Below are positions 8,545 to 17,238 of a stretch of 36,382 bases of DNA, piece after piece. The first letter of the stretch is position 1. Each line of letters starts with the position of its first letter. The notes under the pieces are model-generated. The model did no database searches and was not told the origin of the DNA. It worked only from the letters and a program-made list of their open reading frames with translations. The position numbers were made by a program, and so were the translations under genes. Location: assembly GCA_025462925.1 (NCBI GenBank), contig JAOAPL010000083.1, forward strand, positions 1-36,382. The letters run 5' to 3'. This DNA is from Acidobacteriaceae bacterium (GTDB lineage: Bacteria > Acidobacteriota > Terriglobia > Terriglobales > Acidobacteriaceae).

Positions 8545-10776
8545 GTGCTTGAGCTGAACACGCCGGTGATGTACGTGAAGGGCATTGGGCCCCGGCTGGC
8601 CGAAATGCTCGCCGCAAAAGGCATTGAAACCGTCGAAGACCTGCTCTATTATCTTCCGTTCCGATACGAAGATCGTGTGAACCCGCGGACGATTGGCGAA
8701 TTGCAGTCCGGAGAGATGGCCAGCATTATCGCCGAAGTGCGCACGGCCATGCTCTTCCGCACGAAACGAATGCCCATTTTCGAAGTGACCTTTGGACAAG
8801 GCCGCTCTACATTGAAGGGCATCTGGTTCCATGGCACTTACCTGAAAGACAAATTCAAGCCGGGCCAATTGGTTGCGCTTTACGGCAAGGTGGAGAAGAG
8901 CACCCGCGGGCGCGGCAGTCTGCAGGTGATCCAGCCGCAATATGAGATCCTCGCCAACCCGCAGGAAGCCTCTCAAAACGATGGTGATGCCGCTCGATTG
9001 GAGAAGGAAGCCGAGAGGCGGGTGGAAGAGTCGCTGGAGATCGGGCGAATCGTTCCTATTTACGAATCGGCGGCGAATCAGAAGCTGACTTCACGATGGT
9101 TTCGCGGCGCGATATTCCGTGCATTGCAAAATTTGTCGCAACAGATCGGCGACGGCATTCCGCGCACAGTGGCTGAGCGAGTGGGGTTGATGGACCGACG
9201 CGAGGCATTCAATCGTGTTCATTTCCAGCCCCCGGGCGAAAGTTTTGCGCAGCTGCAATCGGCGCGAACGCCTGCACACGTGCGGTTGATATTTGAAGAG
9301 CTCTTCTTCCTGGAAGTGGGGCTGGAACTGAAGCGAAAGCGTTTGCGCGCGCGGCCGGGAATCTCATTCAAGCTGGATGAGCGTGTCCGGGGGGCGATCA
9401 AGAAATTTCTTCCATTCCATCCCACGGCAGCACAGAAGCGTGTGCTGAAAGAGATCGCGGATGACATGCTGCATCCCGCGCCGATGCGTCGCCTGCTGCA
9501 AGGCGACGTGGGCTCAGGAAAAACAATCGTCGCGCTTCAGGCGGCTGTGATCGCGATTGAGAACGGGTATCAGGCTGCGCTGATGGCGCCAACCGAGATT
9601 CTGGCAACGCAACATTATCTGGCTGCGCGTCGCATGCTGGAGCCTTGCGGATACCGGGTTGTCTTGCTTACCGGTTCCCTGGAGCAGGACCGCAAGCGCG
9701 AGATCCGCCGCCATATCGCGCAAGGGAATGCGCATTTGGTGATCGGCACGCATGCGCTGATCGAAGAGAAAGTCGAGTTCGCGAAGATCGGGCTGGTGGT
9801 GGTGGACGAACAACATCGCTTCGGCGTGATGCAGCGTTTCAAGCTGATGAAAAAAGGCGCAGCCGAACCGGATGTGCTGGTCATGACGGCGACGCCGATC
9901 CCGCGCACGCTGGCGCTGACACTTTACGGGGACCTGGACACCAGCATCCTTGACGAGCTTCCGCCAGGACGGACGGCAATCACCACGCGTCGCGTTTCCG
10001 ACGAGCGCGCCGAAGAAGTCTGGGCGTTTGTGCGCAAACAGATCAAGGCGGGACATCAAGCCTATGTGGTCTATCCGGTGATTGAAGCGGTGGAGCAGGA
10101 AAGTGAGTGGCCGGGCATGGAAGCCGATGCGTCGAAAAAAGGCCGCTCGAAGATGGGACTAAAGGCCGCAGTGGCAATGTATGACGAACTGCGCAAGAAG
10201 ATATTTCCCGACCTTCGAATCGGACTGCTGCACGGAAAGCTGGATTCGGACGAGAAGGACGCGATCATGCGCCGTTTCCAGCGCGGCGAGATCGATCTGC
10301 TGGTCTCGACGACGGTGATCGAAGTCGGTGTGGACGTCCCGAACGCGACCATTATGGTGGTGGAACATGCCGAGCGCTTTGGACTGGCGCAACTGCACCA
10401 GCTTCGCGGACGTATTGGACGCGGCGCGGCAAAATCTTTTTGCATCCTGATGACGGATTCGACAGCGAAGATATCGCCCGAGGCGGAGCGTCGGCTGGAC
10501 GAGATGGTGCGCACGCAGAACGGATTCGAAATAGCGGAATTAGACCTCGAGCTGCGCGGGCCGGGTGAGTTCTTCGGCACTCGACAGGCGGGGATGCCGG
10601 AATTGCGCGTCGCCAATCTGTTGCGTGATCGCGAGATTCTGGAGATCGCGAAACGAGAGGCTGCTGGGGTTGTTGCTGGAGGTGATCCGTCGATATCGCA
10701 AGAAGAGAAGGTGGCTTTGATGGACCATCTTAAGCGACATTGGCAACGGCGGTATGGATTGGTGGAGGTGGGATAA
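8545..10776 (+). CDS. recG: ATP-dependent DNA helicase RecG
   Basis: QGDVGSGKT, VVDEQHRFGV, TATPIPRTLALTLYGD, QLRGRIGRG; GTG start at 8545. Confidence 0.96.
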   Translation: MLELNTPVMYVKGIGPRLAEMLAAKGIETVEDLLYYLPFRYEDRVNPRTIGELQSGEMASIIAEVRTAMLFRTKRMPIFEVTFGQGRSTLKGIWFHGTYLKDKFKPGQLVALYGKVEKSTRGRGSLQVIQPQYEILANPQEASQNDGDAARLEKEAERRVEESLEIGRIVPIYESAANQKLTSRWFRGAIFRALQNLSQQIGDGIPRTVAERVGLMDRREAFNRVHFQPPGESFAQLQSARTPAHVRLIFEELFFLEVGLELKRKRLRARPGISFKLDERVRGAIKKFLPFHPTAAQKRVLKEIADDMLHPAPMRRLLQGDVGSGKTIVALQAAVIAIENGYQAALMAPTEILATQHYLAARRMLEPCGYRVVLLTGSLEQDRKREIRRHIAQGNAHLVIGTHALIEEKVEFAKIGLVVVDEQHRFGVMQRFKLMKKGAAEPDVLVMTATPIPRTLALTLYGDLDTSILDELPPGRTAITTRRVSDERAEEVWAFVRKQIKAGHQAYVVYPVIEAVEQESEWPGMEADASKKGRSKMGLKAAVAMYDELRKKIFPDLRIGLLHGKLDSDEKDAIMRRFQRGEIDLLVSTTVIEVGVDVPNATIMVVEHAERFGLAQLHQLRGRIGRGAAKSFCILMTDSTAKISPEAERRLDEMVRTQNGFEIAELDLELRGPGEFFGTRQAGMPELRVANLLRDREILEIAKREAAGVVAGGDPSISQEEKVALMDHLKRHWQRRYGLVEVG

Positions 10777-10783
10777 TACCCAT

Positions 10784-12199
10784 ATGTCTACAACTTCCAA
10801 CACGCTTTTCCGCAAGCTGCCTTCCGTGGATGAAGTCTTGCGACTGCCGGGAATGGCGGAACTCGCAGCCGGCGAGGCGGCTTCTACAAGCGCGATTGCG
10901 GATGCTGCGCGGGCGGTGCTGGAGTGTCTTCGCGAGGAGATTGCCGCAGGCCATTTGAACGCGGCGGCAGTCGACATCGCAGTAAGCGGGATTGCAGTTG
11001 CGGTGGAACAACATCTGCGGCAGTCGCTCACGCCATCGCTGAAGCCGGTAATCAACGCGACCGGTGTGATCCTCCATACGAATCTTGGCCGTGCGCCGCT
11101 GTCGGAAGTGGCAATCAGGCATATCGGCGAGGTCGCTCGCGGATATTCGAATCTTGAGTTTGACATCCAGTCAGGCGAGCGCGGCAAGCGCGATGTCCAT
11201 GTGCAGGGTCTGTTTGCGCGGTTGCTCAATGTGGACAGTCAGTTTGATGTGCAGACGGTTGTCGTCAACAACTGCGCGGCGGCGGTGATGCTGGCGTTGA
11301 ATTCGCTGGCTGAAGGTGGAGAGGTTATCGTTTCGCGCGGGGAATTGGTGGAGATCGGCGGTAGCTTCCGCGTGCCGGAGGTGATGGCAAAATCGCAGGC
11401 GATCTTGCGTGAGGTGGGGACGACCAATCGCACGCGCATCGACGATTATGAACGGGCGATTACGGGAAAGACACGATTACTGTTGCGGGTACATCGGTCG
11501 AATTTTGCCATCGTTGGATTTACGGAGCAGCCGTCAATTGCTGAGTTGGTGGCGCTGGGGCGGAAGCACAATATCCCCGTATTAGAAGATTTGGGCAATG
11601 GGGCGTTGATCGATCTGCGCGCAATGGGCGTGAACGAAAGCGGAGTTGCGGAGAGCATACGCGCGGGCGTGGACGTGATTACGTACAGCGGCGACAAGCT
11701 TCTCGGTGGCCCGCAAGCGGGGATGCTCAGCGGCCGCGCCGACCTGATCGCGAAGATCCGTTCCAATCCCATGTTCCGCGCGCTGCGGGTGGACAAACTC
11801 ACTTATGCGGCGCTTGAGGCCACGCTGATGGACTACTTGCGCGGCAATCATGATGCGATCCCTGTCGTGCGCATGATCCGCTTGAGCGCGGAGGAGATTC
11901 GAGCCAGGGCGGAAGCATTGTCCAAGGTGGTAGGAAAGCCACCCAACTTATTGGCGGGCGTGATAGCCGGCCAGTCGATTATCGGCGGCGGCACCGCACC
12001 GACTGCGGTGTTGCCAACCTTTCTTGTGTCCGTTACCAGCGAAAAATACAGCGCGGATGAATTGCTGGCGCGGCTCCGTGCCAATCACGTGCCCATTGTC
12101 GGACGTGTGGAAGAAGGCTTCGTGCTCCTGGATCTGCGCACGGTTTTTCCGGAGCAGGATCGCATCATCGCCGAAGCACTCATAGCAATTTCAGGATAG
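10784..12199 (+). CDS. selA: L-seryl-tRNA(Sec) selenium transferase
   Basis: NATGVILHTNLGRAPL, YSGDKLLGGPQAG (PLP-lysine region), VPIVGRVEEGFVLLDLRTV. Start MSTTSN at 10784 preferred over 10754. Confidence 0.93.
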   Translation: MSTTSNTLFRKLPSVDEVLRLPGMAELAAGEAASTSAIADAARAVLECLREEIAAGHLNAAAVDIAVSGIAVAVEQHLRQSLTPSLKPVINATGVILHTNLGRAPLSEVAIRHIGEVARGYSNLEFDIQSGERGKRDVHVQGLFARLLNVDSQFDVQTVVVNNCAAAVMLALNSLAEGGEVIVSRGELVEIGGSFRVPEVMAKSQAILREVGTTNRTRIDDYERAITGKTRLLLRVHRSNFAIVGFTEQPSIAELVALGRKHNIPVLEDLGNGALIDLRAMGVNESGVAESIRAGVDVITYSGDKLLGGPQAGMLSGRADLIAKIRSNPMFRALRVDKLTYAALEATLMDYLRGNHDAIPVVRMIRLSAEEIRARAEALSKVVGKPPNLLAGVIAGQSIIGGGTAPTAVLPTFLVSVTSEKYSADELLARLRANHVPIVGRVEEGFVLLDLRTVFPEQDRIIAEALIAISG

Positions 12200-12729
12200 T
12201 GGCAACCATCTACACGCTCGGCCATTCCACCCGCGACCTCGCCGATTTTTCCGCCGTGCTGCAAGCGCATGAGATACAAATATTGGCGGATATCCGCGCA
12301 TTTCCCATGTCGAAGCGGCTGCCGCATTTCAATCGCGAGCGGTTGGAATTGTGGCTGCCAGAGATCGGCATCGAGTATCGCTGGATGAAAGAGCTTGGCG
12401 GGAGGCGGAAGAAAATCCTGACCGAATCGCCGAACATCGCCCTGCGCAATGACTCGTTTCGTAATTACGCCGATTACATGTTGACGGAAGAGTTTCAGTC
12501 GGCAGCGGGCGAAGTCGCGAAACTAGCGGAGTCGCGTCACGTAGCCATCATGTGTGCTGAGCGGATGTATTTCCAGTGTCATCGCATGCTGGTGTCGGAT
12601 TACCTCGCCGCGTCCGGGCATCGCGTGCTACACATCGAGAACGAGAAGCCGCCGCGCGAACACAAGATGATGGATGAGGCGCGGATGGTCGAGGGTAAGC
12701 TGCTTTATCGCGGAGACAGATTGTTTTGA
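12199..12729 (+). CDS. DUF488 domain-containing protein
   Basis: IYTLGHSTRDLADF N-terminus, ILADIRAFPMSKRLPHFN, CAERMYFQCHR; abuts selA; GTG start. Confidence 0.87.
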   Translation: MATIYTLGHSTRDLADFSAVLQAHEIQILADIRAFPMSKRLPHFNRERLELWLPEIGIEYRWMKELGGRRKKILTESPNIALRNDSFRNYADYMLTEEFQSAAGEVAKLAESRHVAIMCAERMYFQCHRMLVSDYLAASGHRVLHIENEKPPREHKMMDEARMVEGKLLYRGDRLF

Positions 12730-12750
12730 ATCGCACTTTGCGTACCTCGG

Positions 12751-12800
12751 CGGCTAAAGCCGGCACAAGACCCGGTTGGCGGCACGGCTGAAGCCGTGCC
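12751..12800. repeat. Palindromic intergenic repeat pair: CGGCTAAAGCCG and GGCACGGC-TGAA-GCCGTGCC
   Basis: Two perfect short inverted repeats; the first is identical to the core at 3718-3729. Confidence 0.75.
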
Positions 12801-12897
12801 CTCTCAAAGCAAGCCTTTCAAAGCAATGCGCCTCCGAAGCAAGCCCAATCATTCCCGCTGGATTGCGGTCGAGCATGGTACGTTTATCATTCTTCGC

Positions 12898-13281
12898 ATG
12901 GCCATCGTCGGCACAGGCATTGATATTACCGAAGTCCCGCGCATCGCGGCTTCGATTGCGCGCTTTGGCGAGCGTTTCCTCAATCGCGTATTCACGGCGA
13001 AGGAGATCGCCTACTGCAACGCAAAGAAGCACGGATCGGCGCAAAGTTTTGCCGCACGATTTGCTGCGAAGGAAGCGGCGATGAAGGCCATCGGCACCGG
13101 GCTGCGGCGCGGAGTGACGTGGCACGATGTGGAAGTGGGACGCGAGCCCGGCGGACGTCCTACCATCATCTTCAGCGGCAAGGCCGCGGAATTCGCCGCG
13201 AAGCTAGGGGCCAAGCGTGTTGCCCTGTCACTCACTCACACTGACCAGCAGGCGATGGCGCAGGTGATATTGGAAGACTGA
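12898..13281 (+). CDS. acpS: Holo-[acyl-carrier-protein] synthase
   Basis: IVGTGIDITEVPRIAASIARFGERFLNRVFTAKE and RFAAKEAAMKAIGTG. ATG at 12898 preferred over the listed 12796. Confidence 0.93.
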   Translation: MAIVGTGIDITEVPRIAASIARFGERFLNRVFTAKEIAYCNAKKHGSAQSFAARFAAKEAAMKAIGTGLRRGVTWHDVEVGREPGGRPTIIFSGKAAEFAAKLGAKRVALSLTHTDQQAMAQVILED

Positions 13282-13324
13282 GTCTCGCGCCACACTCCGG
13301 AGCTGAGGCTGCTTGCTATGATGG

Positions 13325-15835
13325 ATGCGACAACTCATGAACGTATCCACTCTCGACTCTCCGTTACAAGCTGGAACACAATCACCTGCAATCAATCGCA
13401 ACCGCACCATGGTGGCGATTGCGCTGGTCAGCTTTGCCAGTCTGCTGCTGGAACTGGCGCTGACAAGGCTCTTCTCCGTGGTGCTCTTCTATCACTTCGC
13501 TTTTCTTGCGATATCTGTAGCGTTGCTGGGATTGGGCGCGGGCGGAGTGTTTGCACACATTGAACGCGACTGGCTGTCAAAGTGGAACAGCCGGCAACTG
13601 GGCGTTCGGATATGTATTGCCAATGCCGTCCTAACGTTGCTGGTGCTTGAAGACATCCTGCATCTGCCCATCAGTATGGACCTGACGCTGGCGAACTTCG
13701 GCAGGCTGACCGTGCTCTATCTTGCCGCGGCGATCCCATTCTTCTTTACCGGACTATTGTTCTCGATCGTGTTTGCGCGCGAGGCGAAGGGCATTGGCTC
13801 CATCTATGCCTCGGATTTACTAGGAGGCGCGCTGGCCTGTATGGCAGTGGTGCCGCTGTTGAACACGATTGGCGGGCCAAACGCAATTGTTTGTTCCTCC
13901 TTGATGATGGCAATCGCGGCGGCGGTTTGGGCTGAGGAAAAGCGAGGCAGGACGATCAGCATATGTCTGACTGTAGCGTTTGCTCTGCTGATCGCGGCAA
14001 ACCACTCCGGCAAGCTGATCGACATTGTTTACGCCAAGGGCATACGCCGCGATCAGCCGTGGATGCTGTTCGCCAAGTGGAATGCGATCTCCCGCGTTGA
14101 AGTCGACAAGGTGGGCGAATCAAAGTACATCGTCATCGATGCGGACGCTTCGACTGCGATCATGAATGTGGATCCGAAGAACTGGGATGTGAATGGGGAA
14201 CTGCGTCCTAAGGACAACGGAAATCCGCCGACGCTCGGCTACAACTGGAAGAAAGATCTGATGTCCGCGGCGCCAGCTGTGGCCAACGTGTTGCGTCCGC
14301 ATGGTAAGTTCGCCATCATCGGCCCGGGTGGTGGCGTGGACGTTTTGCGCGCCGTTGCCAATGGCAGCAAAGATGTAACGGGCATCGAGATCAATCCGAT
14401 CATCGCTGACACAATCATGCGTGGCAATCACGCCGATTATTCATATCACTTGTACGAGCGTCCTGAAGTGCACATGAACGTCGCCGACGGGCGGAGCTGG
14501 ATCCGCAATTCCAAAGATCAATACGACGTGATTCAGATGACGCTGGTGGATACGTGGGCGTCAACGGCGGCCGGAGCATTTGCGCTGAGTGAAAACAACC
14601 TTTATACCGTCGAGGCGTTCGAGGAATATTTTCAGCACTTGAAACCCGATGGATTTATTGCGATCACTCGATGGGAGTTTAAAGAGCCGCGAGAGGCACT
14701 GAGGGTGGTGAGCCAAGGGATGGAAGCGCTAAAGAAGTTCGGTGTCACAGATTCTGGGAAGAATTTTTTGGTTGTGAGCGATGGAGAATTGGATGTCGAC
14801 GGCCGACCGGTACTTGTCCTCGCAAAGAAAACACCATTTACGGATGAAGAAGTAAACAGGGTTCTCACCCACCTTTCCGATAATAAGAATCTAAAGGTGC
14901 TTTACCTGCCGTGGATGGCTTACACAGGTCCGGGGCCGTCGCTGTATCTAAGATACGGAGACAGCAGACTAGGCGTATGGTCTGCGATGATGCCGTTCCG
15001 TTCCTTAATTGCTCACCCAGCAGATAGTTGGAAATCATATCCCTATAACATCGCGCCCGTTTACGACAAGAATCCTTTCTTTTTCTTCACCCTCAAGACG
15101 AGCAATGTGATGAAGCAGGTTTTTGCAGGCACCGGCAGGGGCATGGATTGGAAAGTCAACCTTGGTATTACTGTGCTGTTCATGGTCTTCGGCATCAGCA
15201 TTGTGGCCGTGCTTGCATTTCTGATCTTGCCTTTGGCTTTACACAATCGAAGCAAGCATCGTCCGGGGCCTTCGTCGCGATTGTTTTATTTTATTGCGGT
15301 GGGCGTGGGCTTTATCCTGGTGGAGATTGCGCTGATCCAGCGCTTCGTACTCTTTCTTGGCCATCCGACTTACGCTCTAACGGTGGTGGTGTTTTTGATG
15401 CTGCTCTCCAGCGGCGCGGGAAGTTTTGTTTCGCGAAGCTGGCTGAAGCGGACGTCGAGCGTTCGCGTCCCGCTGCTGGCGATTGCGGCGGCGATAGTGG
15501 CTTACGTCTTCGTGCTGCCGGTTGCGCTGTCGTCGTTGATCGGAGCGGCTTTTGCGTTGAAGGTGGCGATCAGCGCTGCACTGATCGTGCCGTTGGGATT
15601 CGCGATGGGAATGCCGTTTCCCACGGGCTTGCGCGCACTTTCAGAATTGGATGACAACCGGGTGGAGTGGGCGTGGGCGATGAACGCAGCCGCCAGCGTG
15701 CTCGGATCGGTGTCGGCGATGATCATTGCCATCCATTTTGGATTGAACGTGACATTGGTTTGCGGAGCGATAGCGTATTTATTGGCAATGCTGCTCGTGG
15801 GGAGTTTTAGGCAGCAGTTAGCATCTAGCACTTAG
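13325..15835 (+). CDS. Spermidine-synthase-like methyltransferase domain within a polytopic membrane protein
   Basis: N-terminal TM block, AIIGPGGGVDVLRAVANGSKDVTGIEINPII nucleotide-binding motif, C-terminal TM block. Confidence 0.8.
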   Translation: MRQLMNVSTLDSPLQAGTQSPAINRNRTMVAIALVSFASLLLELALTRLFSVVLFYHFAFLAISVALLGLGAGGVFAHIERDWLSKWNSRQLGVRICIANAVLTLLVLEDILHLPISMDLTLANFGRLTVLYLAAAIPFFFTGLLFSIVFAREAKGIGSIYASDLLGGALACMAVVPLLNTIGGPNAIVCSSLMMAIAAAVWAEEKRGRTISICLTVAFALLIAANHSGKLIDIVYAKGIRRDQPWMLFAKWNAISRVEVDKVGESKYIVIDADASTAIMNVDPKNWDVNGELRPKDNGNPPTLGYNWKKDLMSAAPAVANVLRPHGKFAIIGPGGGVDVLRAVANGSKDVTGIEINPIIADTIMRGNHADYSYHLYERPEVHMNVADGRSWIRNSKDQYDVIQMTLVDTWASTAAGAFALSENNLYTVEAFEEYFQHLKPDGFIAITRWEFKEPREALRVVSQGMEALKKFGVTDSGKNFLVVSDGELDVDGRPVLVLAKKTPFTDEEVNRVLTHLSDNKNLKVLYLPWMAYTGPGPSLYLRYGDSRLGVWSAMMPFRSLIAHPADSWKSYPYNIAPVYDKNPFFFFTLKTSNVMKQVFAGTGRGMDWKVNLGITVLFMVFGISIVAVLAFLILPLALHNRSKHRPGPSSRLFYFIAVGVGFILVEIALIQRFVLFLGHPTYALTVVVFLMLLSSGAGSFVSRSWLKRTSSVRVPLLAIAAAIVAYVFVLPVALSSLIGAAFALKVAISAALIVPLGFAMGMPFPTGLRALSELDDNRVEWAWAMNAAASVLGSVSAMIIAIHFGLNVTLVCGAIAYLLAMLLVGSFRQQLASST

Positions 15836-15842
15836 CATTTAG
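15811..15842. repeat. TTAGCA-type short tandem repeats (TTAGCATCTAGCAC/TTAGCATTTAGTCG)
   Basis: Two roughly 14-bp units overlapping the end and stop of the preceding CDS; a similar tract lies at 3674-3702. Confidence 0.55.
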
Positions 15843-15975
15843 TCGTAAATGGCGTGCATTGGGTGCGGCGAAGGACTGGACAGGCAATTCCTTAGCTGAC
15901 TGTGAATGCCCGGTTCTGCTATGATTCGGCGCTTCCATTCTGTATCTTTACCTGTACGCGTTCGAGTGAGGGGAA

Positions 15976-17049
15976 ATGCCTAGCCAGCAGCAACTCCGAT
16001 GGTCTGAGCTTCGCGTCGGAATAACGGTGGTCTTCGCCAGCATCACTTTGGCGATCCTGATCTTTCTGATGTCGGGCAGCTCTGGCCCGTTCGCGAAGAA
16101 GCTCACGCTGAAATCCTACTTTCAATCCACAGAAGGATTGCGTGTTGGCGCGCCCGTTGCATTGCATGGCGTGACGATCGGCAACGTGAAGTCCATTCAG
16201 GTAGTCCCGGACCATGGGTTGTCGCCGGTTTTAGTCACGATGAAAGTCAGCCGCGACTACGCGTTCAAGATCCACAAAGATTCAATCGCGAACCTGGCAA
16301 CGGCGGGTGTTCTGGGCGAATTGTTCGTGGACATCATCAGCAAGAACGTCAAGGGGCCAGTGGCCGAAGACGGTGATGAGTTGCCGTCGCAAGAGGCCAA
16401 TTCGATCGATGATGTGTTGAAGGCGGGGCAGGGCACGTTACAAAACATGGATGTGCTGCTCAAACGGTTGGACCGGATCACCGCGACGATTGAAAACGGA
16501 GAAGGGTCGATAGGCAAGGTGCTGAACGATCCGGCGCTGTTTGACCGCGCGAACAACCTTCTTGCGCAGATGCAGATGATCGTTAATCAGGTGGGTTCGG
16601 GCAAGGGCAGCATCGGCAAGCTCATCAATAATGACGAGCTTTACGACAAGATGAACAACTCAGTGGACCAACTGAACAAGATCATCAGCGAGATCAATGA
16701 AGGGAAGGGCAGCGCCGGCAAGTTCCTGAAAGACGACAGCCTTTATCGCAACGCCAATGAGACTATTGCAAAAGCCAACAAGCTGATGGATGACATCACT
16801 GCAGGCAAGGGGACTTTGGGTAAGGTAGCCAAGGATGAAGAGTTCGCAAGAAAAATTGACACCATGGTGACCAACCTCTCACGCCTGAGCGAAAAGCTGG
16901 ACAAGGGTGAAGGGAGCGCTGGCAGGCTGTTCAACGATCCGTCTCTGTACACGAATGCCGACCAGATGTTGGTGGAAACACGCAGCCTGGTAAAGTCCAT
17001 TCGAGAACATCCGAAGAGATATCTCACGATCCATTTCAAGCTGTTTTAA
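15976..17049 (+). CDS. MlaD/MCE-family protein with five C-terminal 34-aa repeats
   Basis: N-terminal TM helix then MCE-like SYFQSTEGLRVGAPVALHGVTIGNVKSI; repeats starting at 16498, 16600, 16702, 16804 and 16906. Confidence 0.9.
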   Translation: MPSQQQLRWSELRVGITVVFASITLAILIFLMSGSSGPFAKKLTLKSYFQSTEGLRVGAPVALHGVTIGNVKSIQVVPDHGLSPVLVTMKVSRDYAFKIHKDSIANLATAGVLGELFVDIISKNVKGPVAEDGDELPSQEANSIDDVLKAGQGTLQNMDVLLKRLDRITATIENGEGSIGKVLNDPALFDRANNLLAQMQMIVNQVGSGKGSIGKLINNDELYDKMNNSVDQLNKIISEINEGKGSAGKFLKDDSLYRNANETIAKANKLMDDITAGKGTLGKVAKDEEFARKIDTMVTNLSRLSEKLDKGEGSAGRLFNDPSLYTNADQMLVETRSLVKSIREHPKRYLTIHFKLF

Positions 17050-17069
17050 GCGACAGCATCGCAGATCCG

Positions 17070-17097
17070 GCCCGAGGCTCAATGCTTCGGGCTTTTT
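17070..17097 (+). terminator. Rho-independent terminator after the MCE gene
   Basis: GCCCGAGGC-TCAAT-GCTTCGGGC followed by TTTTTC. Confidence 0.85.
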
Positions 17098-17238
17098 CTT
17101 GCAAAATCTAGTGACTTCTCTGTTGGCATAGGCGCGGAAAAAGCGCATCATTAGACTTCGCCGTCTACAAACCATGTGAAGTAAGCACAGTGCCCCGGTC
17201 GTGCTGTGCATTACTCGCGTGCATCGGAGTGAACCGCG

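Noticed and set aside
9514-10616. 181-aa minus-strand ORFs inside recG
   Set aside because: Antisense shadow frames of recG helicase motifs.
17185-17209. GCACAGTGC...GTGCTGTGC imperfect hairpin upstream of the SulP gene
   Set aside because: Contains wobble pairs and has no tail or second copy; could be an operator but too weak to claim.
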